Positions 10,822 through 21,979 of a stretch of 64,000 bases of DNA are shown piece after piece. The stretch covers positions 246,001-310,000 of the forward strand of contig JAJEKV010000057.1 in the NCBI GenBank assembly GCA_021234155.1. Direction: 5' to 3'. The position numbers and the translations under genes are program-made. Under the pieces are notes generated by a model. It made no database searches and was not told the origin of the DNA. It was given only the letters and a program-made list of their open reading frames with translations. Position 1 is the stretch's first letter. Every line of letters starts with the position of its first letter. Source of the stretch: Isoetes taiwanensis (taxonomy: Eukaryota; Streptophyta; Lycopodiopsida; Isoetales; Isoetaceae).

Positions 10822-12529
10822 CTAGTAATGGTGCCCAGCGTTGCTGGGCAAATGTTGGGAACATTTGTGGACGGAAACCTATTCAGCTCAGACTCATTAA
10901 CCAAGTTCATCATATCTAGGCTATAAGAGGTTTTTGTGCATTTGATAACCTTCCCTATCCTTCTTTCCTCATTTTCTTATACACTTTCTTTTTTTCCTTT
11001 TCTTATTTTTCCTGCACATTTACTTTTCTCCTTCTCTCTCTTTTTTTTTTCTTTTCTTTTTTACCCTCTTCTTCCTCCTCTTGTCCTTCCTTTTCTCCTT
11101 CTCATTTTTCCCTTTCCCTTTCCCTTTTTTGACGGCACCTTTCTCCACCCTTCCCATTTTTCTAATGCTCTTTTTTCCCTTTCCTTTTCCCATTCCTTTT
11201 GTTTTTCTCTTTTCCCTTCCCTTTTCTCATGCCCTTTTTGCATTCCCTTTTCCCCACCTTTTTTTTAATGTTTTTCTTCCTCTCCTCACCCTCTTCTTCT
11301 TTATCTCATGTCTCTTTTTTCCCATTTTCTTCTTCCTTTTTTCTCATGCCTTTTTTCCTTTCCTTCCCCCCTTTCCGCCTCCCTTTTTCTTTTTCCCTTT
11401 CCTTCTTTTTTCATCATTTCCCCACCCTTTCCCTTTTTCCCGTGCCTTTTTCCTCTTTCCTTCCCCCCCTTCCTTTTCTCTTTCCCTTTCCCTTTCCCTT
11501 TCCCTTTACTTTTTCCTTTTTCCTTTTTCCTTTTTCCTTTTTCCCATGTATTTTTCCATTCCCTTTTTTCCACTTTTTTTTACTTGCCTTTTCTTCCGCC
11601 TTTCCCTACCCTCTTTCCCCTTTTTTCTTTTTCTTTTCTCTTTCCCTATGCTTTTTTTCCCTTTATTTTTACCCTTTCCTCACCCTTTCCCTCTTCCAGT
11701 TTTTTTTGTGCCTTTTTTCCCTTCCTCTTTCCATTTTCCCTCCTTATTCCTCGTGTTCTTTTTTCTTTCCCCTTTCCCCTTTCGCCTCCCATTTCCTTTT
11801 TCCTTTTCCTTCTTTTTTTCATCCTTTTCTTTTTTTCCATGCCCTTTTCCTCTTTCCTTTCCACCCTTTTTTTTTCCTTCTCTCTTTTCCTTTCCATTTT
11901 CCCACACCTTTTTCCACTCCATTTTTTCCACATTTTTCACATGCCCTTTTTCCTCCTTTTCCCACCCTCTTCCCCTTTTCCCTTTTCCTCTTTTTCTATT
12001 CCATGTTTTCTGTTCTCTTTTTGCTTTTCACTTTTCCCTTTTCTCTTTTTCCATCTCTTTTTCCCTTTCTTTTTTTCCTTTCCTCATCCTTTTCCTCTTC
12101 TCGTGCCACTTTCTCCTTCCTCTCTCATTTCCCTCTCCCTTTTCCTCATGCCCTTTTCCCTTTTTTGCCTCCTTTTTCCTTTTTCCTTCCCTTTCTATTT
12201 TTCCATGCCCTTTTTTCCTTCTCTCCATCATTCTTATCTTCCCCTTTTTCCCTTCCGTCACCCTTTCCGTCTTCACCTTTTTCCCGTTGCCCTATTTTTC
12301 TTCCTTTTCCTCCCTTCCCCTTTTCTTTTCCCTTATCCTGTCCTCACCCTTTCCCCCTTTTCCTTTTCATAGTGTCCTTTTTTCCTTCCTTTTTCTCCCT
12401 TTCTTTTTCTTTCCCTTTTTCGTGCTCTTTTCCCTTTCCTTTTCCCTTCTTCGTCTTTCCCTTTTACCCGTGCCTTTTTTCCTCTCATTTTGCCCTTTTC
12501 TCTGCCATTTTCCCTTTCCTCTTAAGAGA
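10822..12529 (-). mobile_element. Helitron-like element B, inverse of A, with long tract
   Basis: On the minus strand the 3' end reads hairpin (10,833-10,849), seven bases, CTAG (10,825 to 10,822), then host T. The first about 530 bp mirror element A. The body continues as a pyrimidine tract on the plus strand up to about 12,525. A plausible 5' terminus is TCTCTTAAGAGG on the minus strand, starting at 12,529 and preceded by A, which fits the Helitron A|TC start. That end is inference. No Rep/helicase gene is present, so the copy would depend on enzymes made elsewhere. Confidence 0.7.
10960..12525 (+). repeat. 1.57 kb polypyrimidine tract with spaced CATGCC breaks
   Basis: The plus strand is almost only C and T, broken at intervals of roughly 50-120 bp by CATGCC, CGTGCC or similar followed by CTTTTTCC. 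This looks like a degenerate tandem array rather than random low complexity. Long F/S/P-rich or K/E/R-rich open frames here (such as 11,081-12,556) are artefacts of composition and not genes. Confidence 0.9.
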
Positions 12530-12539
12530 TCAGAGCATG

Positions 12540-13295
12540 GCCAATCATGGTGGTGAGAAGTTGTGCGATAAATCTCGGCCTTCGAATGCAATCAGACGAT
12601 CTCAACTATCTAAATTAGGGTTTGATTGAAGACATACGCTAAAACTTTATAATATAAGATGTGTGCATACATAAATGGTGTCCGACAGTTTCTAGACTTC
12701 TTATGTGATAAGAGCATGACATGAGAAAATCTCTCTCTTTTTTTCTCCTTCTCAGCAAGCCACCCACATTTCAATTCAACAAGCACCCTGCACATGTCGC
12801 CTATGTTTTGTACATAGTTTATGCATTCACATTTTCAATGTTGATTGTTATATCCTCAAGCTGCAATATTGCCAGCGCAACTTGTCTTCTTGTATAGCAG
12901 ATTACTTCCCATGTTTTATCTTAGTTGAAATTTTAATGAAAGGCATTACACCAAAGGAAACAAGAATTCCTTGCCTCCCTTATGTTGCAACTCCGTATAT
13001 TCATGGTTTGCCCTTTATGACTACCAATGCTATTTGTAGAAGAATAGAACATTCTTCTTGTGCATGTGACATACGTGCATGTGACATACAGGTCCCATCT
13101 CAGCTTTCATGCCAGAGCTCCAGATAAGCCTATTTAAGAGCAAGATGATATCTATTCAGGTGAGACACCTGCGGTGGGAGGCCAACCATTGATTACAATG
13201 GCTATGAGTTCACCTGCATTGTGGCAACTGTTATACATTCTACTTCCTGAAATTATTAAACTTGATTACCACCAACTACAAATCTAAGCATCTTG
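12540..13295. other. non-coding stretch, no gene recognised
   Basis: No coding region is recognised. A short duplication, GTGCATGTGACATAC, lies near 13,060-13,090. Confidence 0.45.
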
Positions 13296-13545
13296 TTATT
13301 CACTTTTATAAAAGACCCAGGTTTCATTTGGAGCCCTTGCACATTTTCGGAGCTCTTCTATTCTGTTTGCATCATCCCACCTACTGAGACTAGCATAGAT
13401 GTTTGTCATGAGCGCGTAAGCAGCAGCATTATTGGAACGTATCTGGATTAGCTCTTCAAAACATCGCAGTCCTAGTTCTGGTTCTCCATAAATTTTGCAG
13501 GCACTAAGCAGAACAATCCATGTGTCTTTTGAGGGTAAAAGCACG
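13296..13545 (-). pseudogene. PPR protein C-terminal E-domain fragment
   Basis: The minus-strand frame ending at 13,296 reads SKDTWIVLLSACKIYGEPELG, then NNAAAYALMTNIYASLSRWDDANRIEELR. This is the TPR-like E motif that follows the repeats in plant PLS-class PPR proteins and recruits editing partners. The stop comes soon after, so no E+ or DYW domain follows. Similarity stops abruptly around 13,545-13,562. The 5' part of the gene is missing, probably because the neighbouring transposon inserted there. It is not the N-terminus partner of the PPR relic at 5.6-7.5 kb: on the minus strand the C-terminal piece lies upstream of the N-terminal one. Confidence 0.75.
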
Positions 13546-13849
13546 AAAGGGTGTACGTACATCGTACTGAATTGAAGGACGAATTTGTGCTTTTTTGGGG
13601 TACATTTTAGATGTACATCAAGATACTATGGTTTGTCGTTTTGTGTCAGATATGCAATGATTGCAAGATCATCCCTGACATTCCCCCCGAAATTCTTGGT
13701 TAACCACCGAACCACCGAACCAATTCGAATGGATCCGTCCCTCCCTTTCCGAAATTCCCCCCTTGCACAGGACGAACACCGAACGAATTCCAGAAGCAAA
13801 CACATGCCAATTGAATCTACAAGAAATACAAATCAATTTCAATCTATTC

Positions 13850-13991
13850 ATGGAGGGTGAGAATTCCAATGGAAGTGATGGTTCTAAGCGTAAGTATGCC
13901 GACATTGGCCAGTGTTATGCCACAAAACAAATAAAGCAGCGTGTTGACAGGTCGGTAGATTGCATCCTCAGTTGCTGGCAAACGCTTCGTC
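13850..13991 (+). pseudogene. DDE-transposase-like gene, first coding segment
   Basis: The ATG at 13,850 opens MEGENSNGSDGSKRKYADIG and runs to QTLR, where the CACTA insertion starts. The same frame resumes after the second GTC target copy at 50,551, giving QTLRPDQRLVFCD across the join. The frame is open for some codons above the ATG, but the first Met context fits a start. The protein family is described under the right-hand part. The separation by 36.6 kb makes the gene non-functional as it stands. Confidence 0.7.
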
Positions 13992-14660
13992 CACTACCAC
14001 CCCAAAACTGGGTCCACATGTTGTTTTTCAGTGTCTTTTTTTACTAAAAAACAACACAAAAAAACTACGTGTTGTTTTTTGTCCGGATTTGCTAGAAACA
14101 ACGTGTAGTTTTTAGTCAAACTTTTATACGTGTAGTTTTTTTGTAAAAACTCTACGTGTAGAATTTTGTCAAAATTATCTACACGTAGGAATTACATGTG
14201 TTTCGACATGTTGCTTTTTTAAAGTAGTTGTAGTTTTCAGGTGTTGTTTTCGTGAAAAAAATACATGTGGTTGTTAATAAAACTTAAAAAGTCCACATGT
14301 TGTTTTTAACTGTTGTTTCCAAAAAAAACTACACGGAAAAACTACGTATAGAATTTTGTCCGACATTGCTAGAAACTACATGTAGTTGTCTCTATTTTTT
14401 TTTTCTATATTGTTTTCAATTGTTGGTTTCCCCAAAAAAATGATATATGGTTTTAAGAAAAAAATGTGGTTATTCAAAAATAGGTGTTGTTTTTTAGTAT
14501 TGTTTTACATAAAATCCACATATAGTTTTATAGAAATAAATGCTTTCAGGTGTAGTTATAAAAAAACTAACACGTCATTCCTTAAAAGTAGTGGTTGTTT
14601 CACGTGTTGTTTTTGCAGAAAAAAAAAAAAAAAAAAAAAAAGTAGTGTTGTTCTTGAGTT
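13992..14660 (+). repeat. CACTA left terminus and subterminal repeats
   Basis: After the inverted repeat come many copies, in both orientations, of short motifs built on ACGTGTAGTTTTT, CTACGTGTAG and ACATGTTGTTTTT. They end near an A run at 14,619-14,641. In CACTA elements such arrays bind the element's DNA-binding protein (TnpA in En/Spm). Confidence 0.8.
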
Positions 14661-15105
14661 CTCTTTTAAAAAATGCCTTTCGGGAATCGAACCCAAATAA
14701 ATCCATTAGGCATGGTAGTTCTTAAAGCATGAGTTGTGCCTTCCATAGTCTTACTTTTATGTTTGTTCTTATTTGTAGTTATTAATGCATAGAGTTCCTG
14801 CTTTCAATGTTTCTCTTCTAGGCATAGTAAGCTAGAGAAAAACAATTACTAACTAAAGAAACAAAAGATGACAAGCGTCCAATTTAGTAGTATTTCTTTA
14901 AGCCATACTTGCATGACACCATTTATGCCTTTTCCTCTGCCCTGAACTGCTGGAGTCCTGCTGCAACCTTTTCAGAGCATACTACAAGCATTGCAACTCT
15001 TTTTTTTTTTTTACTTCAGATTTTCCTTTGGAGCATTAGCCAGGTATAATATCTGAAAACTACAAAAAGACCTTGTAGTGGAAAAGACCCCTGTTTAAAA
15101 AGAAA

Positions 15106-15136
15106 CTAGTAAACGTGTGCCCGGCGTTGCCGGGCT
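15106..15136 (-). mobile_element. Helitron 3' terminus, element extends right
   Basis: The minus strand reads hairpin GCCCGGCAACGCCGGGC (15,120-15,136), then ten bases, CTAG (15,109 to 15,106), then T. The element body lies to the right. The subterminal sequence after the hairpin (GCATGTGTTTTTGCTCGGC on the plus strand) is shared with the copy at 20,918. The 5' end was not identified. Exon-like frames on the same strand at 17.4-18.0 kb could be captured sequence. Confidence 0.75.
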
Positions 15137-17460
15137 AATGTCCTAGCATGTGTTTTTGCTCGGCCTTTAACGTCCATATGTGCAATTTCGTGTTGATAGT
15201 GGTTAGAATGGACATTGTTTGCTTTTAGGGTTTGTTTATACGATCTTTCTTTATCATACATCCTAGAGGTGTATGGGTACAATTATCATACATCTTAGAG
15301 GTGTATGGTATAGTTAAACTCCTAGTGTGGTGGTGGTCTTGAAGGACCAACATGCGTCAGTCAATGTCATCAATCAATGGTACCACATATACCATACTTT
15401 TATCTATTGTCGTCAATCATCATTAATGTCAATCATCATTAATAAGGATGTGTCTACATGTGATTGCAAATCAATAGGAAGGCACAAATTCATATGGCAA
15501 AACCCAAAATATGCCACCAAGTCTTAAAAAAAAGGTGTTGCCTCTCGGCATAACAAAAGGTAGATTAGATATTGGACAAATTTTATGCTCAAAATATTAC
15601 ATATAGCCACATTTGTGGTTGATGGGAGAAGAATAAAAATCATAAGTGAAATCAGTACAACAAATTCTAACTTTGAAGAAGCACGTAGCTTGGATACAAC
15701 CTCGTTGGTTTTGTAGATCTCATTGTTATGATAAATACATCACCAGTTTTGTAGATACCATCGTGCACTATTTTCAAATATGTTAAATGTGTGGTGATGC
15801 AAATACTTTAATTGGCTAACCTTTTGGATGCAAACGTGACATTTTGAAATACATCTTAACTTGTTCTAGCTCATGGGCCACAAAGAAAGAGACCGCTCAT
15901 GGGCAACAAAGAAAGAGACCTGATTAGAATGTGCTTGAGCTCTTGAAGACTAAAATTGGCCTGACGTCTGCAAGAATCAAAATGTGCATACAAAAAAACC
16001 CAGTCACAATCATATCCACCCCTTGAAGAATCTTTGCGCAAAATTCATATCCTCCAAATGGATATACTGCACAGTAAAAAGTTCAAGTAATGCAAACTTT
16101 TATTGTACAAGCATGCAGGTGTTCTATATCAGCTGAGAACTTGGACAAGACCTAACTTGTGTAAACAACAAACATTAATTGATTGTCACATCCGAACATA
16201 CCACCTACTTCATCTATATAATTCCTACATCTTCTTTCGGCAAACAATTTACCTGTAACCCAGAATACAGCAAGAACAGAGTGTTGTGTCCAAAGGTATG
16301 CAGGACGATCTACTTTGTGAATGTTTGCACATCTACATTTGTATTAGTGAAGACACAGGTGCGGGCATACATATAGGGTTGCGTTGAATACGTAAACTCA
16401 CTACTTTTTTTAATGATGGTGGATAATAGTATTACAAAAGTAAGATACCAACTCAATGAATATATGATAGAATCAAACTTTTTGGCACTAATCTATAATA
16501 AATTATGCTTCTTGATTTTGCATTTTGCCCTAATAATTTTGGCTACTATCATGCGTCAAGGTAACTGAATGAGCATTTCGTTCGTTTCTTGATTCATTCT
16601 TAAGTCCGTTTCTTGATTCATTCTTCGCCTTAACAAACTTGTAGAATTTGATACGCAGCTTACCTTAAACGTTGTAGAACAGAATGGGCAAAGCTATTAC
16701 GCAACCAGATTCTGCAGGTAGGGGGAAGCAAGAATGGCTTCCCCATTTTGTTCTACATCACATCATGGTCTCAATATAGTGATGCGTAGAAAATGCATAT
16801 GCAAGATGTATAATTCAAATGCTTGTTACCTCTAAATTAGAGATGTAGAAATAGAGGTAGTAGTGGTTATCACATCACATTTGGTAAGAGGTATTTGCCA
16901 TGGTGGAGGAAACGTGAAAAAATGAGATGTTCATGCTCCTTTGGTAAGAGGTGAGATGTTCATGCTCCTTGTGATATTCTAGGGATCCATGAAATGCCAA
17001 TTACACCTCAAAATATTTTGCTTTAGCAACATGTGCATATGCTATTAAAAGCTCTTAGTTGACCCATAATGGGAAGAAAAGAAAATAGGAAGCTAGGTCA
17101 AAATAGTTGCTTACCATTAAGAAGGCATTCAACAGAAGAAATTCAAATATGAGGAAAGGGAGTTCTTAAAGTATTGTTCTAGTTATTGCAACTACGCATG
17201 GCTGAGTCTGTATCTTCATCATCCATTAGCATGGATCTTAAGATATCTGGATGTAGATGTAAGACAGTTTGTAGATCATAATACAATAACTGAAAGCAAT
17301 GTCCTACGCTCATATACATAAACTACTTTCAAGTTCAAATGCATGTATTCAAACTCAAAAATTTGTAGAAATAGAGAGGGATTAAGGAAACCCCTTCATA
17401 ACTGTAAGTTTCATAAAGTGGCATGCAATGGACCTTACATATGTTTATGGAGTTTAGCAC
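15137..17460. other. non-coding element body with many short duplications
   Basis: No gene is recognised. Several local direct duplications occur: ATCATACATC with TAGAGGTGTATGG near 15,253 and 15,285, GTCAATCATCATTAAT near 15,411-15,443, the CTCATGGG and AAAGAAAGAGACC block at about 15,870-15,920, CGTTTCTTGATTCATTCTT near 16,580-16,625, and GAGATGTTCATGCTCCT near 16,922-16,970. They look like scars of slippage or double-strand-break repair. Confidence 0.6.
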
Positions 17461-17689
17461 TTTCAGTCTAATTGACCTGCATATGTCTGTAAAATGGTGT
17501 TAAACTAAGAGAATAGGATCCATGCGAGAAACATAATGAGTTATATTCCCTGTTGTATAACATTTCAACTACACATTTGTATTGGAAGCATGAGACATAT
17601 CTACATATATCTAGAACTTGGTTCAGCCAGCGATATATTCTCAAAAAGAAGATGAACAACGAATACTCACTCACTGCTATTACACCTCT

Positions 17690-18010
17690 ATAAATTTCTG
17701 GGACTGACCAACTTGTTGCAGCAAAGACACTTGAGAAGCGACCGTTTGGGTGTCCGCAATGACGAAAGCAGGACAAAAACATTACAGTATGTTTTGGCAA
17801 AATGTCTAGCTTTGTACAGTACGACTTTTGCATGTTGAGGAATCTGGGTGTAGTCGCCATACTCAGGAGCAAGGGTCACAAAGCTGTTTCACTTATCTGC
17901 CAACATAAACTCTAAGATAGCCTCCTCTGGCTCCACCAGGAAGAAAATAGGTATGTTACTGCGCAAAGACCATTCAGAAATGTCTCTGCAAAAAATATTC
18001 GTCTTGTAAC
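17690..18010 (-). pseudogene. exon-like minus-strand segments, unidentified gene
   Basis: Two stretches look like old exons. One (about 17,980-17,890) follows a pyrimidine-rich TTTTTTGCAG acceptor and reads DISEWSLRSNIPIFFLVEPE. The other (17,879-17,688) reads MTLAPEYGDYTQIPQHAKVV and continues to a Cys-rich end. They are in different frames with a stop between them. I do not recognise the family. Orientation matches the Helitron whose 3' end is at 15,106, so capture by that element is possible. No function is proposed. Confidence 0.3.
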
Positions 18011-18064
18011 CAGGCCAAACCCTAGACAGAAAAATATAGATGATCTTGTAACAGAAATAGCTCT

Positions 18065-18690
18065 TACCAACATAGCTCGTTAGATGCCCGCATCTAAACA
18101 TTAGATATGTTAGATCCGCATCTGCACATCTGTACCGCATCTAACGTAAGATGCTTACACACCTTTTAAATTAATAAAAAAAAATTAGCCCTTTTTTCCC
18201 CCTTAGGTTTTGCGCTGCCTGAACATCGCCATGCAGCTCCAAAACAATTTTTGGCACTCAAAATGGGGAATTCGATTCCCTATGCTACCCGAGTCCAAAT
18301 CCTTGCATCCTGATTTAACCATATCAGAGCCCATTCAGCCAAAGGCAGAGCTTTTTTTATGACAGACATGTAGTTTTCAAGAAGTGCCCTGCTTCAACAG
18401 CTACAGACAGAACATGCTTTTCAATTCCCTTTTAATCTCACCTGAAACTCGTTCAAAAGAGCAACAGCTTGCATTCAATGATCAGTAGGACTCAGAGTGG
18501 GTATTCAAGCAGCAGTACAGGGAGGTAACAATAGGTATAATGATCAAGGCAAGGCTGATATAGATTTAGAAGAAAATTTAAACTTTACAAACGCATCTTA
18601 TGCGCATCTAAAAGTATAGATGTTTCGATGCTTACGATGCTTTAGATCTACGCATCTGACGCATCTATCTTTAGATGCTTTTCAAGCACT
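18065..18690. repeat. two clusters of GCATCTA motifs, possible small TE
   Basis: Dense copies of GCATCT and AGATGC in both orientations occur at 18,065-18,155 and 18,590-18,690, with ordinary sequence between. The arrangement resembles subterminal binding-site arrays at the two ends of a small non-autonomous DNA transposon of about 0.6 kb. No clean terminal inverted repeat or target duplication was seen. Confidence 0.45.
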
Positions 18691-18699
18691 GCTTACCAA

Positions 18700-20894
18700 T
18701 CACTCTCTTGTAAGAGGACACAAAACATAATATAATAGAATTCAGACTTCCGGTGTGCTTAAGCTCAGTCTTTGTTGGACCTAGAGTCACTGCAATCAAA
18801 CTTAAAAAAAGTTTAAATCCGCCATTTCTTGTAGCAATCCATGCAAGAAGGGAAATTAGAGAAATTGCTACCAGAACAAACTTGCACCTATCTGCACATC
18901 TGCATGAGTTGTAAGCAAAGAAAATCATTACAGATTTTTATGAGCTTTTTATGAGCGTGAAGAACTATAACCCCTGCATGGCACATTAAAGATGACATGT
19001 TGCAGCGACCTGTTGCTCAAGCTTACAATTATCCCATCAATGACAATGTGCAAAATGTAGCATTCTCCTAAAATTTCAGCTCATCAAACATTATGCCCTG
19101 AGCATAGATTAAATGTATACAAACCTCTTGTGCACTTTTGATTTTTAGTATCCTTTGCATCACTATGATGGCAAAAATCCTGCATTAAAAAAACCTCTTA
19201 AAATTCTGAAAAAGAATGGAGGATAAAGGATAATATGTACCTGGGCCTGGATTAAGGTTTAAAGAAAAACATAGATGCTTGTCCGGTGCTTAGGTATTAG
19301 ACTACAGTCCGTTATCTCCACCAACACTACCTGCCGATATTCAGTTTTGCTTTAATCCCTGTTTAGGATCATGATCAGTTAAACTACCACAGAGATGCAA
19401 GAAAACACAGAAAAAATCTTCAATATCCTTACTTGTAATAGAGGAACCTCGAGCAGGGAACTTCTGCAGTTAGGGGATTCAATGGGCAGCTCTATCTCCA
19501 AAGCCCAAGATCCAACTCAACCATATTGAAGCGCAAAATCTAGCCGTGCACGAGCTTCTTAGCTACTTCAAAACGAAATATAAAACTGCTTGTTCTACCT
19601 AAGTTTGCATTTCCGTCCAGGTAATAGTCCAGAAATCCCTCAATCTGTTGCAGAAAAATATATAGTAGAATAAAAGATTACCATATAGATGAAGATGTAG
19701 CAACAAAAGTTGCAGCTAATTAGCTGGCCACCATCTCCATGCTACTTCCATTTATAGCCATGGACCAAATTATCCTTTGAACGCTCCAGAAGCTTGAACA
19801 GCCCTGGACCAACAGAGGTTCTCCTTTGCAATGGCTAGATGATCCAAAAAGGTCAGAGAACTGCAAATTTGACATATCATAAAGGATATGACACAGTTCC
19901 TAAGCTAGATAATTCAGTAGCCAGTGGAAAGAACGTGGATTTTGCATCATTCATACAATAAGTAATTCTAACAAAATAAGTGTACCTTTAAGTTCCATTC
20001 TAGTTCAGAATCTAGAATTGCACATGGCTTGCAGATCCCTCTCATGTGGCATCTTTAGATCCTCCACGTAGAAGACTGAAAAGACATCAATTCCTGCACA
20101 AAAATCTACCACTTATGACAACCTAACATTTTTAATTCGGCATTCACTAATTACTCCAGCAAGATTTTAGTTCTTTCTTCGCTAATTATTCCAGCAAGGT
20201 TTAGGGTTAAGTATTACATGATGTGATGCAGCATCCTGAGCTTAAAGCCAAAGCTTTTAATAGTGCTTTACCGCAAAGAGACAGGTGCATCCTGATGCAG
20301 TTGCTTTCTCGAAAGAAAATGATCAGAATGATTGGATAAGCCGATTTTTACTCCTTTAATAAGTCGATTTTCGCCCTCCTGTCGAAATGTAGATGGCACA
20401 GAGAAAGCTCAGAGAAATCTCGGAGATCGGCAAAGAGAAAGCTTAGAAATCAAAAGAAAAAACTTCTGTAAAACTGGAAAATATTCTATAAAATCGAAAG
20501 AGAAGGAAGAAATATTCTGCAAATAACATCTAGCATCTGATTCAAAAGCAAGAACCTGACAGAAAAAACTCGAAAAGAATCACCTCTTACAGAATGGCAA
20601 AAGGAAGATTTGCACACCGCCGGATGAGTGTGCGCCTGAAGCTATTGCTGGATAAAGCTCTGCCGCCTTGGTCTTCAAGACTGTGGAAATCGGAGCAGAT
20701 GAATTCATCCGGAATAGCCGGGCAGACATAACGCATACGGAAGAAAAAATGCCTTGCCAAAAAAAACGCCTACGAAAAAAAAGACTCCAAAAACTCAAGC
20801 TTACATTTTTTCCGGCACCAAAATCACGCTTTTGGCCGGAAAATGGAGTGTTACCGGCGTTACCGGCGGCCGGAAAAAAGAGGACACCCACCTC
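18700..20894. other. non-coding stretch, no gene recognised
   Basis: No domain is seen in any frame. The part from about 20,580 to 20,894 is GC-richer and belongs to the repeat whose end is at 20,917. Confidence 0.45.
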
Positions 20895-20917
20895 CAAAAA
20901 CTTTTTAAGTAAGTAGA
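20895..20917 (+). repeat. shared element terminus, copy 1
   Basis: The 23 bases ending TTTTTAAGTAAGTAGA recur exactly at 25,971-25,993. Both are preceded by a CCGGCG-containing, GC-rich stretch (20,580-20,890 and 25,700-25,970). This looks like one end of a repeated element. The Helitron terminus at 20,918 lies directly beside it. Confidence 0.7.
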
Positions 20918-20947
20918 CTAGTAAATGAGAGCCCGGCGTTGCCGGGC
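20918..20947 (-). mobile_element. Helitron 3' terminus, element extends right
   Basis: The minus strand reads GCCCGGCAACGCCGGGC (20,931-20,947), nine bases, CTAG (20,921 to 20,918), then T. It is a sister of the copy at 15,106, with a similar subterminal region. The 5' end was not found. The LINE fragment at 21.5 kb lies within its expected body. Confidence 0.75.
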
Positions 20948-21513
20948 TAATGTTCTGGTATGTGTTTTTGCTCGGCTTTAACGCCCTCGTAAATGTGTCC
21001 CGGGGAAACTTCTGATTGTTGGATCTATCCATCCATGTCCTGCTGGGTTTATCATAGGTAAAGTCTTTAGGTAAAACCTGGAATTTACAAAGTTGTGGAT
21101 TTACCTTTCAAAGCTCAAGCACTGCCCTCAAATCTCGGCTCCGCCAAATCCATGTCTTCTAATCCAGATTCTGAGAGCTTCTAAGTTCTCTTCCTTCCTC
21201 AAGAGTGGCAGAGATAGTGCTTTTTAATCATTGACATGCTTTTCAGGGGAAGTGCCTGGCTGGTTTCATGAGGAATTTCCCAACATAGACCATAATTCTA
21301 CCTTGCAGTCATTCATCGTAGAGGTCAAAGACATGAAAGTGTAAGTGTACTGCTGCTTTTGTGGATTTCCACAAAGCCTTCACGGAAAGGCCTATTTTCT
21401 AGACTTCTGGAATTAGGACTGTTGCAAGAATATGGTCTTGTGAAAATGTATTGGGAAGCTTAAAGTACCTTGCGGATGGGATGGTCGGATGGATAAACAG
21501 CACAATCGAGGCC

Positions 21514-21975
21514 CTTTGGCTTATACATCGATAGGTTGGAAAGCTTTTAGCAGCCTTGGAGATACGGGTCTTGATAATGTGACATTTATGTCCTCCCCAG
21601 AAGGCCTTCAACATCAGTTATTGGCACTTGAAAGAACTTAAACCGCACTTGGATGAAACAAAGGTGATGGTGTTCAACACACGTCGACCTTGAATGCACC
21701 TTGAATGCAGCTTCTTTTCTGATCAGCCACTTTAGGTGATGATCTGTCATTACACATACTGGGTGTGCAATATTGACGGGTCTCTATGCAAGGCTCACAA
21801 AAGAATAAAAGTCGCCAGCAAGCTGACTTTCAAGACGTCCCAGCAAAGCTTCAGCTCTTCAATACTTTGGTCAGACCAGTACGGTGGTTTGATGTGGGGA
21901 ATGGTCATGACATGGACGCAAATAGAGAGGTATTTCTTGTCCAAAATCATTATGAGCAAAGCATCTATGCCACAT
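21514..21975 (+). pseudogene. LINE reverse-transcriptase C-terminal fragment
   Basis: Pieces of a non-LTR retrotransposon reverse transcriptase appear in order over two to three frames: FGLYIDRLESF (the block that follows GCPLSPTL in complete enzymes), then VTFMSSPEGLQHQLLALE (downstream of the ADD box), then DETKVMVFNT, and finally LFNTLVRPVRWFDVG, the thumb region. Stops and frameshifts separate them. The ADD catalytic box itself is not readable. The fragment is 5' truncated, as is normal for LINEs, and sits inside Helitron or CACTA sequence. Confidence 0.7.
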
Positions 21976-21979
21976 CCAA

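Noticed and set aside
11081-12629. Open frames of up to 491 codons rich in Phe/Ser/Pro
   Set aside because: They are produced by the C/T tract. Two or three frames are open at once, and there is no domain or codon structure.
15070-15082. CCTTGTAGTGG considered as a third CACTA terminus
   Set aside because: No CG-rich or repeat-bearing subterminal region and no mate found.
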